This document shows positions 1 to 12,493 of a DNA stretch of 64,000 nucleotides, piece by piece; the stretch's first letter is position 1, and each line of letters opens with the position of its first letter. Source of the DNA: Antedon mediterranea (taxonomy: Eukaryota; Echinodermata; Crinoidea; Comatulida; Antedonidae). Location: NCBI RefSeq assembly GCF_964355755.1, contig NC_092676.1, positions 2,650,288 through 2,714,287 on the forward strand, read 5' to 3'. Both the position numbers and the translations under genes were made by a program. Under the pieces are notes generated by a model. It saw only the letters and a program-made list of their open reading frames with translations, was not told the DNA's origin and did no database searches.

Positions 1-752
1 CTGGTCATATACTGAAATTTAATTAATTAATTTCAAATAATAAAACGAGAAAATCTGTGAGAATATTTATTAATATTATAATTACAAAATTTCTTTGCTT
101 TTAAGTGACTAATCATATTTTTTAAAAATTAAACAAAATATAATTTAATTTAAACCAAATAAATAAAGTTAACGCTAGACTCCAGACTTGACCTATGTAT
201 TATTTGTGTTGGTTCGTCTTTAATTGAATCCAAGCAAGCCTATCTTGTAACCTTCACAGCTGTGAGTTTGTTAATGAGAAACATACGGACACACTTCACC
301 ACCGCGGCGGGTCAGTTAGATTCAATGTCCGTATTGTTCTATGGATGGGACGAAAACGTGGCATAAATCGTTCAACACGTATGCCGTTGTCAAGACAAAT
401 CAAGTTTGGTGGTTCCCCTTCACTGGCGGAGACAATACCATGCGTGCTTCTGCAAACTCCTTAAATAATAGCGCGTGCTTAAATTAGCCCGAGATAATTA
501 TTGTGACGGCGGACTGGCTCCACTGTGTACTTTGCATTCACATGTGATTCATAAACAGTGGATCTATGCCGTGGATGAACATCAAAGATAAAGAAATCAT
601 GGGAAATTCAATCAGTTCGTTACTTCCTTTTATTTTATTTCATTTCTGTCCCTTGCACCTGGTATGCACTCGTATTTTATCAGTTTCTTGATGCTAGTCA
701 GACGGCCAGTATCTGAACACTTCCCGGCATGTTTTGATTTTAATTATCATAA
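1..752. other. Unique DNA with a less AT-rich island
   Basis: No gene, repeat or RNA is recognisable. From about 180 to 600 the sequence is visibly less AT-rich than its surroundings, with few homopolymer runs and short palindromic sites such as an E-box-like CAGCTG near 259. That texture is common in conserved non-coding regulatory DNA of large introns or gene deserts, but nothing here proves it. Confidence 0.3.
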
Positions 753-953
753 GTATTATTAATCCTCGTTGCTGATTTATGTTTAATAGAGGATGTTGTC
801 AGTACAGTGGAGAATAACGCACCCGGATTAGGTAACAGAGGTCTCGTGGGTGGCGCTTGCGTCACCCTGAGGGATACTTGTCAGTACGGGGGCCACTCTA
901 TGGCCTTCACATTAAACCAATGCATTAAAAGACTTTCATTGCCAGCCTGTTGA
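753..953 (+). CDS. Weak candidate coding segment, no homology recognised
   Basis: A stop-free frame of 66 codons without an ATG near its start. The part from 789 to 910 is GC-richer than the flanks and translates to a Gly/Cys-rich stretch (LGNRGLVGGACVTLRD, then CQYGG). A possible splice acceptor (tttaatag) ends at 789. No good splice donor is visible afterwards, and the length is within chance expectation. It could equally be a conserved non-coding block. Function unknown. Confidence 0.12.
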   Translation, partial: VLLILVADLCLIEDVVSTVENNAPGLGNRGLVGGACVTLRDTCQYGGHSMAFTLNQCIKRLSLPAC

Positions 954-1570
954 AACTTGCTTAAGCAATCTTACTGGCTTAAAGCAATGTTGACAAGCGC
1001 ACTTAATGACAGAACTTTGCTCAGACACTTTTTAATCACTGATTTTACCGAAACTCATGAAATCATCAACACTCGCTTTTGCCACTTTTTATTTTCGCAG
1101 TCATGTGCGGTTATTTTCAGATTATGAAATAATACTTTCTCCCTGTGGGTAAATTTTCAATTTTCTTCAAGGTGATGCTGTTATATTAATACATTTATAT
1201 TCTTTGAAAGTAAGTTTATGTGAAGGTTAATTCTGATTTTAACAAAACCTGTTCATTGTAGTCATTTAGATAAAGGAAATATTGTGGTTTATGATAAGAA
1301 TATTGGCAAGATTTTTGGCGAGATGTGTACCAGTTTAATGTGCACATATCGTGACAAGATAAACCTAGATTAGTATGGCTCATCTTAGTGACCATGCCAA
1401 AAGTATTCTACTGCAGCTTCTGCAGTAAACTACAATTTGTTTAATCTTTATTGTTGTGTGTGTCTGGTTGCTGTGCTATTATTAATAGCAAACTTGTTTT
1501 TTTGGGTATAGTGATCAATGTTAGTACCTTTGATCTATTGAATCAACAAAAAAAAGAAAAATTTCTCTTC
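954..1570. other. Unique AT-rich DNA
   Basis: Nothing recognisable: no long frame, no inverted repeat and no tRNA-like structure seen. Confidence 0.5.
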
Positions 1571-2095
1571 TATAATGTGAAATAGGTCTAGTGTTATGTT
1601 ACTAACGTTTTTCTAGAATAACTTCCAACACGATGAACACATCATAAATATTGTTTAGCAAAAATCATGTGTAATGAAATCAGTGTAAAATTGGTCTGTA
1701 GTGTTATGATCATGTTTATCCAAAATATAACTTCCAGCACGATGAATATATCATAAATATTATTTAGCAACAATCTTGATGTACAGTGACAACATCAATG
1801 TGAAATAGGTTTGTAGTGTTACGATCCTGTTTTTCTAAAATATAACTTCCAGCACGATGAACACATCGTAAATATTGTTTAAAAACAATCATGTATAGTG
1901 ACATCAATGTGAAAAAGGTCTGTAGTGTTATGATCATGTTTTTCCAAAATATAACTTCCAGCATGATGAACACATCATAAATATTGTTTAGCAACAATCT
2001 TGATGTACAGTGACAATGACATCAATGTGAAATAGGTCTGTAGTGTTTTTTTCCATAATATATAACTTCCCAGTATCATAAATGATCTTCAATGA
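1571..2095. repeat. Minisatellite, unit about 109-115 bp, about 4.6 copies
   Basis: The landmark ACTTCC, usually preceded by AAAATATA, recurs at 1621, 1730, 1845, 1954 and 2065, giving spacings of 109, 115, 109 and 111. Each unit also carries a GATGAACACATCATAAATAT-like block and a GTCTGTAGTGTTATGATCATG-like block. Copies differ by small indels and substitutions, so the array is not freshly expanded. Short open frames on the minus strand here are by-products of the repetition. Confidence 0.9.
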
Positions 2096-2499
2096 TAAAT
2101 ATTTTGAATAATGAGTTTTGTATGCAATAAAACATATTAACCAGGAGTTATAAATGTGGCATGAAGAAAAGTAAATCTTTAATTATAATTTATTTGGCAG
2201 TCTTAATCAGATCAATGGACATAAATTTGTTTCTTTTTAAAAATTACCAGTAAAATGGAAATGCTATTGAAAAAGAAGCTTGGGGCGGTGACGCAGAGGA
2301 CGCATTTGATGATGGGTTGTACCGGGGGCATGACATAAAATTCATGGACAGAATTTAAGTTCCTTTATGTCAAAATGTAGTAACAAGTTGATGACTTCAA
2401 TTGCTAATAGTTGTTGAAATTAAATCTATACAGTTCTTTTAAGTGTTAACAAGTGTGTGGGTTTAAAAAAAATTTCTATAAATTTTATTTCTTCATTCG
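2096..2499. other. Unique AT-rich DNA
   Basis: No feature recognised. Several poly-T and poly-A runs only. Confidence 0.5.
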
Positions 2500-2815
2500 T
2501 AAAATCCCTATTGAGGGGACACCTTTGGTGTTGTTTTCTCTTTTGCAGCAGAGGCACAATTCTTTACATAAAAATATACACATAAAATATAGTTACAAAG
2601 TTATGAAATTGTGAGTAGGGAAAAATGTGTTACATTATAACATATGTTTTCCCTTATTTGTTTTAAATAGAGGTGTTCCCTAAATAGGGGTGTCCCCTAA
2701 ATAGAGGTGTCCCCTAAATAGGGGTGTCCCCTAAATAGGGGTGTCTCAAAGGCCTGATGTCTCAAACAAAGGATGTCCTAAAGAAGGGGATTCGATTGTA
2801 GTAAATAATAACAAA
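2500..2815. repeat. GTCCCC-type dispersed element with an 18 bp tandem core
   Basis: The left edge reads ATTGAGGGGACACC. From about 2664 to 2745 an 18 bp unit (CTAAATAGGGGTGTCCCC) is repeated four to five times, then decays into GGATGTCC and AAGAAGGGGATTCGATT. Related wording occurs at 22163-22210 and 36035-36400, so this is a dispersed family. The superfamily is unknown. Confidence 0.7.
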
Positions 2816-3339
2816 GGCTATCTAAAAACAAGTATTCCACTTTCAAATATGTTACAATAATGCAACTATCTAGATTAAATTTAAGCTATTTGTTTTTAAT
2901 GTCAAAAGTCATATAATTACCATCATTGGATGTGATTCAATTGTGTGTAAGAGAGCTGGACTCGATCATAGTTTTTTCCAGCTCCTTCCAAAGTTGTTTA
3001 TAACGAAATGTTATTGTATTTAGTTTTGATAATGTATTGGAAAAATATAAAGTCAAAGTTTAAGGTAATAATTCTTAGAAACAATTAAAGTATAAAGACA
3101 TATAAATTAAGAAACCATTAGTATGTAACCAATTACTGCGATTTTATCCATCAATTGTTACGGAATTTCCTTTCCTATTAATGTCGTTATCGATATAAGA
3201 GATCATTTATATCGCTACAAAGCAAGAAGCTAACAGTGAACTGTTGTAGTTTTGTGTTAAGTTCCTATTGGTGTATTAAACGGTTGATTGGCCAATAATG
3301 AACATCAATTAGTCTTCTCAAGTGTTTAGTATCATTATC
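2816..3339. other. Unique AT-rich DNA
   Basis: No gene or repeat recognised. Confidence 0.5.
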
Positions 3340-3835
3340 TGATTGCCTGTCATTCTGGCTTTACCTCAATTGTGAGATGCAAACATCACTGTGAAACGTA
3401 TACAACAAATCGGAAATTTTTGTCTTTTAGTCAGAGAGAAAATGTGAATGAAAATGTTGTTTTTTTTACAATGTTACCTCAATTGTGTGAGATGCAAACA
3501 TCACTATGAAACGTACACAACAAATCAGAAGAGAAATTTTGAATGAGAATGTCATTTTCCAGGATTTTCTATCAATTGTGTGTGATGCAAATATCACCAT
3601 AAAATGTACCAAAAAAAATAATATAGTAATATTTTTGTCTTATAGTCAGAGAGAAATTTTGAATGAAAATGTTGTTTTTTTCATGATTTTTTATCAATTG
3701 TGTGTGATGCAAACATTACCATTCACAACAAAACAAAATCTCCAAGAACTGTTCTTTGAAAAATTATTGATGATTTTATCTCAATTTTGTAAGATGCAGA
3801 CTTATCACTGTAACACACAAACAATTTTGTTCTAA
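3340..3835. repeat. Degenerate tandem repeat, unit about 90-120 bp
   Basis: CTCAATTGTG / ATCAATTGTG followed by a GATGCAAACATCAC-like block recurs at 3365, 3478, 3571, 3692 and 3781. Between these lie copies of AGAGAAATTTTGAATGAAAATG. Spacing is irregular and copies are diverged. The 109-codon open frame starting at 3506 spans several units; its repetitive translation shows it is a product of the repeat and not a gene. Confidence 0.8.
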
Positions 3836-6120
3836 ATTAAATATTGTGACGGGAAAAGTTTATTTATTATTTGTATACAATGAACAATTTTTATTTTCTG
3901 AATTGCGAAAGATGACGTGACAGTTTAACGTTTTTCTAAACAATACTATTCTCTTTCTAACATTAAAATAATAAAATAAAAAGTTTTCTAAAAGAACGTG
4001 TTTTCAATAGCTCATTCCTATCTTTTTTTTGTTTGCAAATTTTAGAAACATTTTAAGTTGTTCTTATTTGTGTTATATAAATATAAATAAATACAAAAAT
4101 GATTCTATGTTCACTATATTTGTTTAGAAATGCTGCCTTTACATTTAAATTCTTAACTAATTTGTTGATAAATTCCTTCATGTAACAATCTTGATTAATA
4201 GAGTGTTCAATGCATTATATAATAACCATTTTATAGCTAACAAATAAAAATTTAATTAGTTAATGGATGTTTTTATATTAAAATGAACATCAGTAATCTT
4301 ATTAGTATATTTTATTTTTAAAATAGAATATTTGTGAACATTGTACTTCTATACTCTCATTAACCATGATAATAATAGTTTTATTTTCTAAAGAATCTTT
4401 TATTATTATTATTAGTGTTTTGCTTAGTTTTTTTCTTTCTCTTCGACAATAGGCTATTTTTATCTTGTTTCATAATTGTTCAATTTAGATTTTTGATTCA
4501 TATCCTAGTCTGTGATAATTATTATAATGCTATATGATGGTTTTTATAAAATGTCATAATTATTAAAAAATGATCACTAGTAAGAATTAGAATTTTTTTC
4601 TAATTCATAGTGTAATTGGCAAAAAGAATTGTACAAATTATAAACTAAACCCATCATTGTCTTTTTATATTTTCAATTCAATATTAACAACTTTAAATAT
4701 AGTATAGTAGTTTAAAATAGTTATATAACAACAATAATTTGTCTGTTACTATGTCTTCAATAAAAGTTTGGCTGTGTGCTGCCCTCGCTAGGTAGCACAC
4801 CTTTATGAACTTGTGCTGACCTAGAATAAATGGCATAATTAATTAAATCCACAAATTCAGAATACCTATACATCTACTAAACTCGCAATATACGTCAAAT
4901 CTGATTGTAAAATTGCATCGCGCTTAATTAAATATTTAGCGCACAATCATAGCATAGAATTATGAAGATAAGCTTTTGTCCATTTTCATATTGGAGTAAT
5001 TTTTGAATTAAAAACTGAAATAATTAAATATATTTAAACCAAATGTATAAAAACCTAGAAATAAGAGAGGATAATATAGGTTTTCAAACCACGGTTAGGT
5101 TTTACAATTTATTTATCATTTTATTTGGTTTTTCTGTTTCTAAGATGTTTAATTAATAAAGTAAACCAAGTTTAAATGAAAATAATTAAAATGATGTAAT
5201 ATACTAAACATTGATAAAAATCCATGTTCTTGAGAAAGTTTTGAAATATCATTGTCTGGATTTTGCAATTTTTAAAAAATATGTTGATAAATTTGGAGAT
5301 TTTGCAAGTTATTATGTTAATTAATCTGCAAACATTTATTTATAGTTCACATATTTCCACCAAATACATTATTTAAAAATAGCATAACTGTGCTATTGTA
5401 CATTAAGCTAGTCATTCATATCTCTGCCTTAAAAAAAGAAGTTAAGTTACAACCTATAGTTCAATTCCCATCGGACGTAATCTTCATTTTTTCTTCTTCG
5501 TCTTTGCGGCAAATTTGTAGGAATGTGAAGAAATTAAGACAACATGGAAATTATAACGATGTTGAGAATTCTCCAAATTTATCCCTGGGAATGCGGTAAC
5601 ATCTCTGAGCATCTATTAACACACATATCGCCAGCTTGCAATTGTTGCTATGTGCATTGGGTACAAGGCTAAAGAGTCATTCTCAACTGAGTGTAAACAT
5701 TAAGTGTTGCTTTCTCTTTGAACAAATTGTTAATTTTACATGGCAAACTAGGTTACAACCAAGTTCATACAATTTTTACACTTGTATATTGGAAATTAAA
5801 ATCAAATCTCGGTCACATATGAGTGTCATTGGTGTTTTTTCATAATACTTGCTCCATATAACGAATGATAATGATTGTTGTGGTCTCCTTACGTATCGTA
5901 GAGTAACGCGTTTCTGTAACTTTGTTCTTCAACCTTCAACCATTTTTATGCAAACTTAAACACAGCTATACGGTATAATGGTCAACTATACTGACAAGCA
6001 AACTTTGTGAATACCAGAAAAGAAATTCCTCAAAATTAGAATTCTTATAACGTACAAAAGGTCCCAAAATAATATGTCAAATCTCATAGAGGAAAAAATA
6101 GCAAATACATTCAATACAAG
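3836..6120. other. Long unique AT-rich stretch
   Basis: About 2.3 kb without a recognisable gene, RNA or mobile element. Short open frames near 5390 and 5636 have no recognisable domain. Confidence 0.5.
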
Positions 6121-6128
6121 AAATAAAC

Positions 6129-6210
6129 TGGACATTTCGGGCTGGCCAAAAGGAGGTCCAGTTTTGCTTGCCCAAAGAATGTCCAGTTTTACTTGCCCAA
6201 AGGGGTGTCC
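6129..6210. repeat. Short 25 bp tandem repeat
   Basis: The unit GTCCAGTTTTRCTTGCCCAAA occurs twice in full (6156 and 6181) with a diverged third copy upstream and a partial GTGTCC copy downstream. It keeps frames open on both strands between 5986 and 6351; those frames have no recognisable domain and are probably not genes. Confidence 0.7.
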
Positions 6211-7096
6211 ATTATTGTACTTTTTAAATTGTATATTCATCCAGAGTATCTTTAACAAAATAAAAAAGCCAGGTTTAGGGTCCATTCTATTGTCGCCACA
6301 GATTGATATCTTCATCATTACTTCTATGAATGGATGATTAGGTGGGAACACGAATGCTAGTTGATCATACCCAGTACCGTTTTGATTGTACGATTAATCG
6401 GGAAATCACCTTACGAGATTTATATACTGTTTTTTTAAACTACTGAAATAATTTGTGTATTATAATGTTTTATTTTGTTGATCTAATGTTTTATTATACT
6501 TTTATTTACATTTATACCAATTACGAGGAGAACACAGCCTTAAAGTACCGTACTTAAACTGAAGCCAAAGTCTTAAAATTGTACATTGAACGAGCACAGA
6601 CAAAATGTGCATTTAAAAACGAGAGAATTGAAGTTAATGAGAGAATGATGAATTTACTTAAGTACAAATATGAGACGGGCTTAAGAGAACCTTGGCAGAA
6701 AATCCATAGGAATGCAAGATGAGGATTTGGTGGATAACCAAGCTTGTTGTTCACGATAAACTTCTTATTTGTTGTTTCTATGTCATTCTAAAGGTTTTGT
6801 ATGAGAGTGAATTTAAAGAAGCTGATTGTTGACTGAGCAACAAGTTTAAGATGCTGAGATAAGTCACTGATAAATGTAAGTACGCATTCCACTTTGGAAC
6901 TTTTCAACTTTCCAGGCATCTAGAAATTTAAAAAAATATTGTAGTTGTAAATTAACATGTTTGTATAGTAGTGAGAGACTCATAACTAAAATTTATTTCT
7001 ATTTTTTATGTTTATTTTCTTATTATTTGATTACTCTTTATATTTATTGTTTGTTATGATATTTCCAATTACTGTACCACTTTGAAAATCAGTGCA
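6211..7096. other. Unique DNA
   Basis: Nothing recognised before the retroposon-like tail at 7098. Confidence 0.5.
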
Positions 7097-7138
7097 CTAG
7101 TACTGAAAGTGCCTGAAGAATAAAGAAAGAATAAATAA
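7097..7138 (+). repeat. Retroposon-like 3' tail fragment
   Basis: TAGTACTGAAAGTGCCTG followed by an A-rich AATAAAGAAAGAATAAATAA tail. The same sequence recurs at 10409-10460 beyond the 1.56 kb tandem unit, so the pair flanks that array. It looks like the 3' end of a SINE or LINE; the family is not identified. Confidence 0.5.
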
Positions 7139-8702
7139 ACTAGACATGTAACTCGTCACTTTGACGAGTTTGGTTATCCGCCGCGCAAGTGGTGCAACAT
7201 TAACATTAAGGGGATAGGTTGAGGACAAAAGGAAGTGTTCACGTTGGCATTATGACCTGAACTGAAGAATATGATATGTTGTTATTGATGAATTTTATTA
7301 TTTAAATTCATATATAGTATACACAGTATAATCTGTATCCATATCACATACAGTGTAGAATAGGTGAAATTACGGGACCCGCTATTTATTGCAATTTTTA
7401 ACATGTTGACGGTTTTAAAATGAAACGCGAAGGTAGCAATTCCGAAAGGAAATTATCTCAGCAACAACGTATTAGCGTGTAGGAGAAATTTGAATACGTG
7501 AAATATTGATGCGCGCTCTTTTAAATGTAATGAATTATGACGCAAAAGATGAAAATACGACCTTTTTTATTTAACTGGCCATATGATGACGTCACAACAT
7601 CCGATTGGCAACATTTTTACATAATTTCGTATCTACAATCCAATAGCTTCCAGAAAAAGTTTTAATCGTGATTATCGCATTTTATTTTTACGAGCTATAA
7701 CAGCTTAAAATTTACTGTAAAGATGAAATTGATGCCACACGTGATTAAAATTTTTAGGCATGATGACGTCAAAAAAATTAAAATATTTTTAACTCATGCG
7801 AAAGATAGTTGATTGACCTAGACAATATCAAAATCGGGGTGAAAATGGAAAACGGATAAGTGGAGATGCGCTCTATTCAATGTGATGAGCTATGACGAAA
7901 GATACAAAAATCCTAAATTTTATATTCGCGTGGCCATACGATGACGTCACAATGTCCGGTTAGCCATATTAATACCTGATCTGATATCTACAACTCATTT
8001 ACTTCTAGAATATGTCATCCACAAAAATTTGACCGTCTAGTTTAGAAATTACGACTGTTTAAAAAAAGGCATATTTTAAACGAATTTTTTAACCTTTTCA
8101 TAAAAAACGCGCGCAAATTGTCCAATTCGACGTGCTCGTATGACGTATCTTTAAGTCGAAATTGTTTAAAATTTGGTAAAATTTCTAGAAAAGGCTGGAA
8201 AAACATAAATCACGCGAAAAAAATACGTTTTCAATGCTACGTGCGCACCGCACACGTAAAAATGTGCGCACGCGTGGGAATTTTTGACATGCTTAAAACG
8301 ACATGAAACGCGTAGAAAGTTGATTAGAAATTAATTTTGCGCATTTTGAAATTTTAAATGCGCGTGCGCGCGTAACTTTGTGTAAAACACGGAATTTTTT
8401 TTCAACAGAAAGTTAGCGCATGATATAAATTAAACTTTTGCAAAGTTTCAAGTTGAAATGTTATTTGGTTGTCGAGCTATGTTAAATACGACAAAATCGT
8501 TAAATCGCGCGTAAGTCACGTTGCGCAATTGTAAACGTCATGAAAAGCTTCGCTTGACGACGTTACGTAAATGTCAATATGTTAAGATAGTTACCGAAAT
8601 GTTATGTTTGCGAGTTTTAGAGAAAAGCGTTACACAAAAATCATACAGAATGATTTCGTACAATCACAAGACGTTATCCTGCAACTTCGTTGCGGATAAC
8701 CA
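7139..8702. repeat. 1.56 kb CpG-rich hairpin-ended unit, copy 1
   Basis: The unit begins with a 31 bp leader carrying a 9 bp hairpin at 7150-7170 (AACTCGTCA, loop CTT, TGACGAGTT). Next comes TGGTTATCCGC at 7171-7181, inversely matched by GCGGATAACCA at 8692-8702. Just inside the right end is a second hairpin with loop TTC (8673-8700). The palindrome TGACGTCA occurs at 7587, 7764 and 7942. Blocks around 7508-7640 and 7864-8000 are diverged internal copies of each other, offset by about 355 bp. CpG content is far above the surrounding DNA. No long open frame exists, so this is a non-autonomous DNA element or satellite monomer. Confidence 0.85.
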
Positions 8703-10269
8703 ACTAGACATGTAACTCATCACTTTGACGAGTTTGGTTATCCGCCGCGCAAGTGGTGCAACATTAACATTAAGGGGATATGTTGAGGACAAAAGGAAGT
8801 GTTCACGTTGGCATTATGACCTGAACTGAAGAATATGATATGTTTTTATTGCTGAATTTTATTATTTAAATTCATATATAGTATATACACAGTATAATCT
8901 GTATCCATATCACATACAGTGTAGAATAGGTGAAATTACGGGACCCGCTATTTATTGCAATTTTTAACATGTTGACGGTTTTAAAATGAAACGCGAAGGT
9001 AGCAATTCCGAAAGGAAATTATCTCAGCAACAACGTATTAGCGTGTAGAAGAAATTTGAATACGTGAAATATTGATGCGCGCTCTTTTAAATGTAATGAA
9101 TTATGACGCAAAAGATGAAAATACGACCTTTTTTATTTAACTGGCCATATGATGACGTCACAACATCCGATTGGCAACATTTTGACATAATTTCGTATCT
9201 ACAATCGAATAGCTTCCAGAAAAAATTTTAATCGTGATTATCACATTTTATTCTTACGAGCTATAACAGATTAAAATTTACTGAAAAGATGAAATTAATG
9301 CCACACGTGATTTAAATTTTTAGGCATGATGACGTCAAAAAAATTAAAATATTTTTAACTCATGCGAAAGATACTTGATTGACCTAACCAAAATCAAAAT
9401 CGGGGTGAAAATGGAAAACGGATAAGTGGAGATGCGCTCTATTCAATGTGATGAGATATGACAAAAGATACAAAAATCCTAAATTTTATATTCGCGTGGC
9501 CATACGATGACGTCACAATGTCCGGTTAGCCATATTAATACCTGATCCGATATCTACAACTCATCTACTTCCAGAATATGCCATCCACAAAAAGTTGACC
9601 GTCTAGTTTAGAAATTACGACTGTTTAAAAAAAGGCATATTTTAAACGAATTTTGTAACCTTTTCATAAAAAACGCGCGCAAATTGTACAATTCGACGTG
9701 CTCGTATGACGTATCTTTAAGTCGAAATTGTTTAAAATTTGGTAAAATTTACTAGAAAAGGCTGGAAAAATATAAATCACGCGAAAAAAGTACGTTTTCA
9801 ATACTACGTGCGCACCGCACACGTAAAAATGTGCGCACGCGTGGGAATTTTTGACATGCTTAAAACGACATGAAACGCATAGAAAGTTGATTATAAATAA
9901 ATTTTGCGCATTTTGAAATTTTAAATGCGCGTGCGCGCGTAACTTTGTGTAAAACACGCAATTTTTTTTCAACAGAAAGTTAGCGCATGATATAAATTAA
10001 ACTTTTGCAAAGTTTCAAGTTGAAATGTTATTTGGTTGTCGAGCTATGTTAAATACGACAAAATCGTTAAATCGCGCGTAAGTCACGTTGCGCAATTGTA
10101 AACGTCATGAAAAGCTTCGCTTGACGACGTTACGTAAATGTCAATATGTTAAGATAGTTACCGAAATGTTATGTTTGCGAGTTTTAGAGAAAAGCGTTAC
10201 ACAAAAATCATACAGAATGATTTCGTACAATCACAAGAGGTTATCCTGCAACTTCGTTGCGGATAACCA
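8703..10269. repeat. 1.56 kb CpG-rich hairpin-ended unit, copy 2
   Basis: Head-to-tail with copy 1 and nearly identical to it, with scattered substitutions and a few 1-3 bp indels. TGACGTCA palindromes lie at 9153, 9330 and 9508. The leader hairpin has one stem mismatch here. Stop-free frames inside (for example 9664-9972 minus and 10088-10273 plus) lack any protein signature and the former is open in only one of the two copies, which argues against coding. The array ends exactly at GCGGATAACCA. Confidence 0.85.
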
Positions 10270-11410
10270 ATAAATAAAATGGTTCACTTGGTTGCGGTAG
10301 GTGGTTTCTGTAATTACCAGCATCTGTAGATATTGGTGCTGGTAATGGTTTTGGTGGTAGTATGGTATTGGGTGCTTGTTGTGGCGCTGTTGCTAATATC
10401 GAATACTATAGTACTGAAAGTGCCTGCAAAATAAATAACGAAAGAATAAATAAATAAATGAAATAACCCTCCAAACCAACAAAAAATGTAAAACTAAAGA
10501 AGCTACTATGAAATACAAGATACTGAGTATTGAAAAGTTTTGTATAAAGTAGGCCAGATTTTATTCCAGAGTAATCTAGATTTTTAATTAGATGGTCTTT
10601 TGTTCTTGTGTACCATCATGTTTCTTTTGTTCAGTAAATTGTTCACTTCAAGTAAAAGTCAAAAAATGCAAAAAAATAAAAAATATTTAACAGTTCCCCA
10701 GTCAGATCTTTTGAATACTCCACAGGATACATTTGATTTAAATAGAAAGAAAAAATTAAGCTAAAAAAGTATTTTTCCATTTTTCAAGGTGTCTTGATGA
10801 AAATTACTTGAAACTTTTTTTTCAGTAAACTCCCCCACTATAAAAAAAAAAGAAGAGAAAAAATGGCAATTACAAACTTGAAAATTCAACTTAGAATGAA
10901 ATTGTATATGTGTATAAAATAATTATTAGTACTCAACTATGAAATAAATGCAGAAAAATGAATGAATATTTAGTTTGATATTAAAGTTTAAACAGTCAAA
11001 CAATATGTACATTGCTTTGTAGAGTGTAGCGCAATTTATATACAATTTTCAATCATCTCACTGTGTGAATTATACAGTATGGACTAATTATAACCTTTTA
11101 GGAATTCACCAATCATATGAATATATTTATACAATTATTTCTGTAATTGTGTAACAATAATTGTGAATAATTTCACTTTTTAAACTAATTGTTCTCTTTA
11201 TGAATATTTTCCCATTTATATTTTACTTTGTTTGTTGCATTAATTTGCATAATTAGTTTTTAAATACTTTATTTTACATTATATAGCACATTATTTAAAG
11301 GTTTTTTAAGCAAATAAGTTGGCCTTTTCATTTACAAACGGCAATGATATCGTCGTTACTTTTTGTCCAAATATTTTACTCATGAAAACTCCTCATTTTG
11401 CAAAGGTATT
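10270..11410. other. Unique AT-rich DNA with a repeated retroposon-like tail
   Basis: At 10409-10460 lies a second copy of the TAGTACTGAAAGTGCCTG tail with an A-rich end. Immediately after the tandem unit, 10270-10280 reads ATAAATAAAAT, resembling the AATAAATAA before copy 1; this could be a target duplication or just A-rich chance. The rest holds nothing recognisable. Confidence 0.45.
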
Positions 11411-11730
11411 TTAAAGATATCTTATTATCCACCTGAAAAATAATTTTTGTTGTTGAATAAGTCGTTTTAATTTCACATAATAGTTGTTTACTTTGACCAC
11501 AATTTGGATCTAGAACAAAAATTTACGTGAAACCTGTAATTTAAAGCAAAAAATAATTAAATTGTCTATCACATAATGGGTTTTTGTTTAAATTTAACCG
11601 TTTATTTTGTCTGAAATCCTGTTTTTGTCGGTTTTTTTTATATGGAGCTTGAAGTGAATAACTTTAAACTGCAAAATTGCCAGCTATTCAAAGCCTATTT
11701 TTATTAATGTTTATTATTATGGAAGATCCA
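11411..11730 (+). mobile_element. Decayed copy of the ATTGTCC inverted-repeat element
   Basis: Aligns by eye with the better-preserved element at 12494-12808: ACTTTGACCA, TGTAATTTAAAGC, AATTGTCTATCACATAATGG and AACTTTAAACTGCAAAAT all have counterparts in the same order. The left terminus (TTAAAGATAT) is recognisable and the right terminus is eroded. There is no coding capacity. Confidence 0.65.
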
Positions 11731-12493
11731 CTGATGAATTTCAGTTGTAAGGTTTTATGACATGGAAAGGTATAAGTGCACCCTCTATAGTTAAAACCTA
11801 AACACCTTGTTTCCTATGCACGCATACTGTTTCCTATTACATGCTGATGTTCAGGTACTTTACTACGAGGAATGCATATTAAAATCACAATTCAATTTCT
11901 GTTTCATATTGAATTTTTTTTTATTCGTTATCAGTTTGAATTAATTAGGTATCGTGGAATTCAATTCGGTATTATATAGTCGTTTCCTGTAACATTTTAC
12001 TTCATAAAAATATCGTTCAAAATTCAGCCAGAGTTAAAAAGGGTACTTAAGATATCAAACTTCATCACGGCTAGTGTGTTTGACTAAGTGAAGTAAAGTC
12101 CGACATGATCGTTACATTCAATTTTCACTGTGGTTGTGTTTTAAGAATAAATAAAATAACATCAAAGCAACATATCACTCGCATGGTTTCAGGGTTGTTT
12201 GAATTTGAAAAAATGTTGGTGATATTATTATTTTAACTCGCATTCCTGAGGTGTACATTTTGCGGAGGTGTGTCGTAAAGATAATCAACATATTATACTT
12301 GGTAGAACAATTACCTTTTAGGCACTCTGTGGCACACCTTAACCCATAGTTTATAACATAAGATTCAAAGACAGCTGTTAGGCCTTTAGGTTAAGTAACA
12401 GTAAACTGAACTGAAAGCAATGTACAGTATAGGCATTTTATCGCCATAGATATCATTAATCCATATAATTATTTTTATTTAATTCAAATTCTT
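11731..12493. other. Unique AT-rich DNA between two related elements
   Basis: No gene recognised. CTGTTTCCTAT-like words are repeated near 11810-11840, otherwise nothing. Confidence 0.45.

Noticed and set aside
2500-2815. CRISPR-like short direct repeats
   Set aside because: The 18 bp units are contiguous, without unique spacers, in a eukaryotic repeat context.
3506-3835. 109-codon plus-strand frame
   Set aside because: It spans degenerate tandem repeats and has poly-T-derived Phe/Ile runs; no domain.
5986-6351. 121-codon minus-strand frame
   Set aside because: It overlaps a 25 bp tandem repeat, faces an equally open frame on the other strand, and shows no recognised domain.
9664-9972. 102-codon minus-strand frame in the 1.56 kb unit
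   Set aside because: The near-identical first copy does not keep the same frame open, so coding is not conserved between copies.
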